From an uncultured Clostridia bacterium (GTDB lineage: Bacteria; Bacillota; Clostridia; Oscillospirales; Acutalibacteraceae), in NCBI GenBank assembly GCA_947581635.1, contig CANPVE010000001.1, positions 248,001 through 312,000 of the forward strand: 64,000 bases of DNA, in the 5' to 3' direction. The first letter of the stretch is position 1. Every line of letters starts with the position of its first letter. Under the pieces are notes generated by a model that was given only the letters and a program-made list of their open reading frames with translations, did no database searches and was not told where the DNA came from. Position numbers and translations under genes: made by a program. Of the stretch, positions 62,538-64,000 are shown in pieces.

Positions 62538-62619
62538 TGTAAATTCTCTCGTCCAGCAAAAGAATACAATTTGAATCGTTTACACCCGGGTAAGAGCGCA
62601 CAGCCGTGCGGAATTTACA
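62538..62619 (+). promoter_or_regulatory. Structured leader of the permease gene
   Basis: TGTAAATTC (62538-62546) and GAATTTACA (62611-62619) form a perfect 9-bp closing stem around about 64 bases. These include a GC-rich hairpin (CGCAC with GTGCG near 62598-62610). A closed multi-branch shape before a nucleobase permease suggests a riboswitch, but the purine-riboswitch core is absent. Confidence 0.4.
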
Positions 62620-62687
62620 CTATATAGACATTAATTATTGATTTCAGGGAACTTGGTGTGCTTTGAAATTAACAGGGAGGTATTTTT

Positions 62688-64000
62688 TTGGAGAAGCTCT
62701 TCAAACTCAAAGAACATGGTACAAACGTGAGGACGGAAATAATTGCCGGCTTGACAACATTCTTTGCAATGGCGTATATAATATTCCTCAACCCGGCAAT
62801 TCTGGGCGAAGGTTCGCCTGCTGGAATGGCAAATACGGCCGTGATAACAGCCACCTGCATCGGCGCGGCGTTGGGTACATGGCTTATAGGCTGGTTGTCA
62901 AATTATCCCATGGCTCAGGCCCCCGGATTGGGACTTAACGCCGTGTTTTCCTACACGCTCTGCGGCACCTTCGGTCTGTCCGCAGGCGCGGCATTGTCCG
63001 CAGTATTTATTTCCGGCATTATCTTCATTTTGCTCACTGTCACCGGGGCGAGAACCGCGATCGTCAAGGCGATACCGGTCAACTTGAAGAAGGCTATCGG
63101 CGCGGGCATAGGATTGTTTGTGGCTCTGATAGGATTTGTCAACGCGGGCATAGTAGTGGGAGAAAAATCCACCTCAACTACGGTTGGTCTTGGCAATTTT
63201 GCTTCGCCCACAGTGCTGCTTGCGTGTGTGGGTCTCATCATCACCATAGTGCTCGTGGTTGCCAAGGTTCCCGGTGCTCTCTTTGTTTCCATGATGACCA
63301 CATCGGTGATAGGCTGTATCTGTCAGTTTGTGTTCCATATAGAGATGGGTGTTACTGCCCCTACAAGCTGGATTCCTTATCTCGACTTCTCGATGTTCGC
63401 AAAGTGCTTTACGAGCTTTGGAGAATTGATTTCGGCTCCCATAGCCTCGTTGATAGCCACGATGATAACGCTGGTTTTGGTTGATATGTTCGACACCATA
63501 GGCACGCTTGTGGGAGCGGCGGACAAGGCCGGATACCTCGATGAGAACGGCGATCTTCCCAAGATTGAGAGGGCAATGCTTGCCGACGCCGTTGCAACCT
63601 CCGCAGGCGCTGTGGTGGGTACATCTACCGTCACTACATATGTTGAATCCACTGCGGGCATTTCGGCCGGAGGCAAGACGGGTCTGACTTCGATGGTAAC
63701 AGGCATATGCTTCGTGCTGTCGCTTTTCCTCTCACCGATAGTCGGTCTTGTGCCCGGCGCGGCTACTGCTCCAGTGCTGATTGTGGTGGGAGTTATGATG
63801 TGCGGCTCACTCAAGGACATTGACTGGTCCGATATCGAGGTTGCTATTCCTTGTTTCCTTACAGTAGTGGGTATGCCTTTCTTTTACTCAATTACAGACG
63901 GTCTGGCTTTCGGCTTTATCGCATATGTGGTGGTTAAGCTCACAAAGGGCAAGGTTAAGGAAATCCATCCGCTCGTATATGTGATAGTCGCGCTGTTCCT
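62688..64000 (+). CDS. NCS2/AzgA-family nucleobase permease (partial)
   Basis: An uptake permease for guanine, hypoxanthine or adenine; it continues beyond the window. The TTG start is seven bases after CAGGGAGG. The N-terminus VRTEIIAGLTTFFAMAYIIF and the segment QAPGLGLNAVFSYTLC are typical of the AzgA/PbuG branch. Conserved LVDMFDTIGTLVGAADKAG near residue 265 and TSTVTTYVESTAGISAGG near 305 form the substrate site. At least ten membrane helices are visible in 437 residues. The frame is open to the last base. Confidence 0.92.
   Translation, partial: MEKLFKLKEHGTNVRTEIIAGLTTFFAMAYIIFLNPAILGEGSPAGMANTAVITATCIGAALGTWLIGWLSNYPMAQAPGLGLNAVFSYTLCGTFGLSAGAALSAVFISGIIFILLTVTGARTAIVKAIPVNLKKAIGAGIGLFVALIGFVNAGIVVGEKSTSTTVGLGNFASPTVLLACVGLIITIVLVVAKVPGALFVSMMTTSVIGCICQFVFHIEMGVTAPTSWIPYLDFSMFAKCFTSFGELISAPIASLIATMITLVLVDMFDTIGTLVGAADKAGYLDENGDLPKIERAMLADAVATSAGAVVGTSTVTTYVESTAGISAGGKTGLTSMVTGICFVLSLFLSPIVGLVPGAATAPVLIVVGVMMCGSLKDIDWSDIEVAIPCFLTVVGMPFFYSITDGLAFGFIAYVVVKLTKGKVKEIHPLVYVIVALF

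Noticed and set aside
62523..62687. Purine riboswitch before the nucleobase permease
   Set aside because: The three-way-junction core and loop-loop bases of that class are not found.
1..64000. tRNA genes, rRNA genes, CRISPR arrays, insertion sequences, prophage
   Set aside because: No T-loop pattern with cloverleaf potential, no regularly spaced repeats, no transposase, integrase or phage structural protein was seen.

Overview
The window reads as a chromosomal segment of an anaerobic, spore-forming Firmicute of class Clostridia, most like the gut Oscillospiraceae/Ruminococcaceae. The evidence is the sporulation set (spoVM, a clostridial SipL, spoIVA, spo0A), a V/A-type ATPase operon, a fused AdhE behind a Rex-like operator, Gram-positive cell-wall genes, frequent TTG starts with good Shine-Dalgarno sequences, and gene order shared with Bacillus and Clostridium. 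Nearly everything is on the + strand. I see no rRNA, tRNA, CRISPR array, transposase or phage gene. About 52 protein genes are supported, including two that are very short: spoVM (26 codons) and a 41-residue lipoprotein-like peptide on the minus strand.

0-12.5 kb is the conserved housekeeping run rpoZ-priA-def-(Cys-rich small ORF)-fmt-yugP-rsmB-rlmN-prpC-prkC-rsgA-thiN-spoVM. It matches the B. subtilis order but lacks coaBC and rpe. 12.5-18.5 kb is a sporulation block: a lipoprotein, sipL, spoIVA and spo0A. SpoVM, SipL and SpoIVA together build the spore-coat basement layer and here lie within 5 kb. The Spo0A receiver has lost some of its phosphorylation-site residues. 18.5-22.5 kb carries a divergent small lipoprotein, a regulation-rich intergenic region (a perfect 32-bp palindrome, and a sigma-A promoter with an embedded Spo0A-box heptamer and an overlapping Rex site), adhE and an APH-like kinase.

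22.9-28.2 kb holds two paralogous giant enzymes, each fusing a CDP-glycerol glycerophosphotransferase to a GT4 glycosyltransferase (teichoic-acid or polyol-phosphate polymer synthesis). 28.4-33.3 kb holds hisH-hisF, twin membrane-anchored NodB deacetylases and, on the minus strand, map with a SEC-C zinc motif. 33.7-39.1 kb is a cell-division/wall-hydrolysis group: ftsE-ftsX-M23 hydrolase, then an S41 peptidase homologue whose catalytic Ser and Lys are both replaced, and an orphan binding lipoprotein. 39.4-41.1 kb is the ACT/PFL (DUF711) pair.

41.4-50.6 kb is a complete V/A-ATPase operon (G-C-I-K-F-E-A-B-D) with an internal hairpin after the proteolipid gene and a possible 29-residue ORF coupled to subunit E. 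50.7-54.4 kb has a small membrane protein, a TIM-barrel isomerase-like protein, ymdB and an oligopeptide-type binding lipoprotein. 54.7-58.4 kb is fakA(yloV)-recG, the other part of the Bacillus rsgA-to-recG neighbourhood. Then come carD (minus), a large TPR protein and a nucleobase permease cut by the window edge.

The most unusual signals are the degenerate Spo0A receiver, the S41 pseudo-protease beside FtsEX, the layered adhE promoter with its nearby palindrome, a two-copy non-coding repeat, and several structured RNA candidates (spoVM leader; after the 38.1-kb lipoprotein; permease and carD leaders). Start codons, domain calls and RNA folds were judged by eye from the sequence alone.
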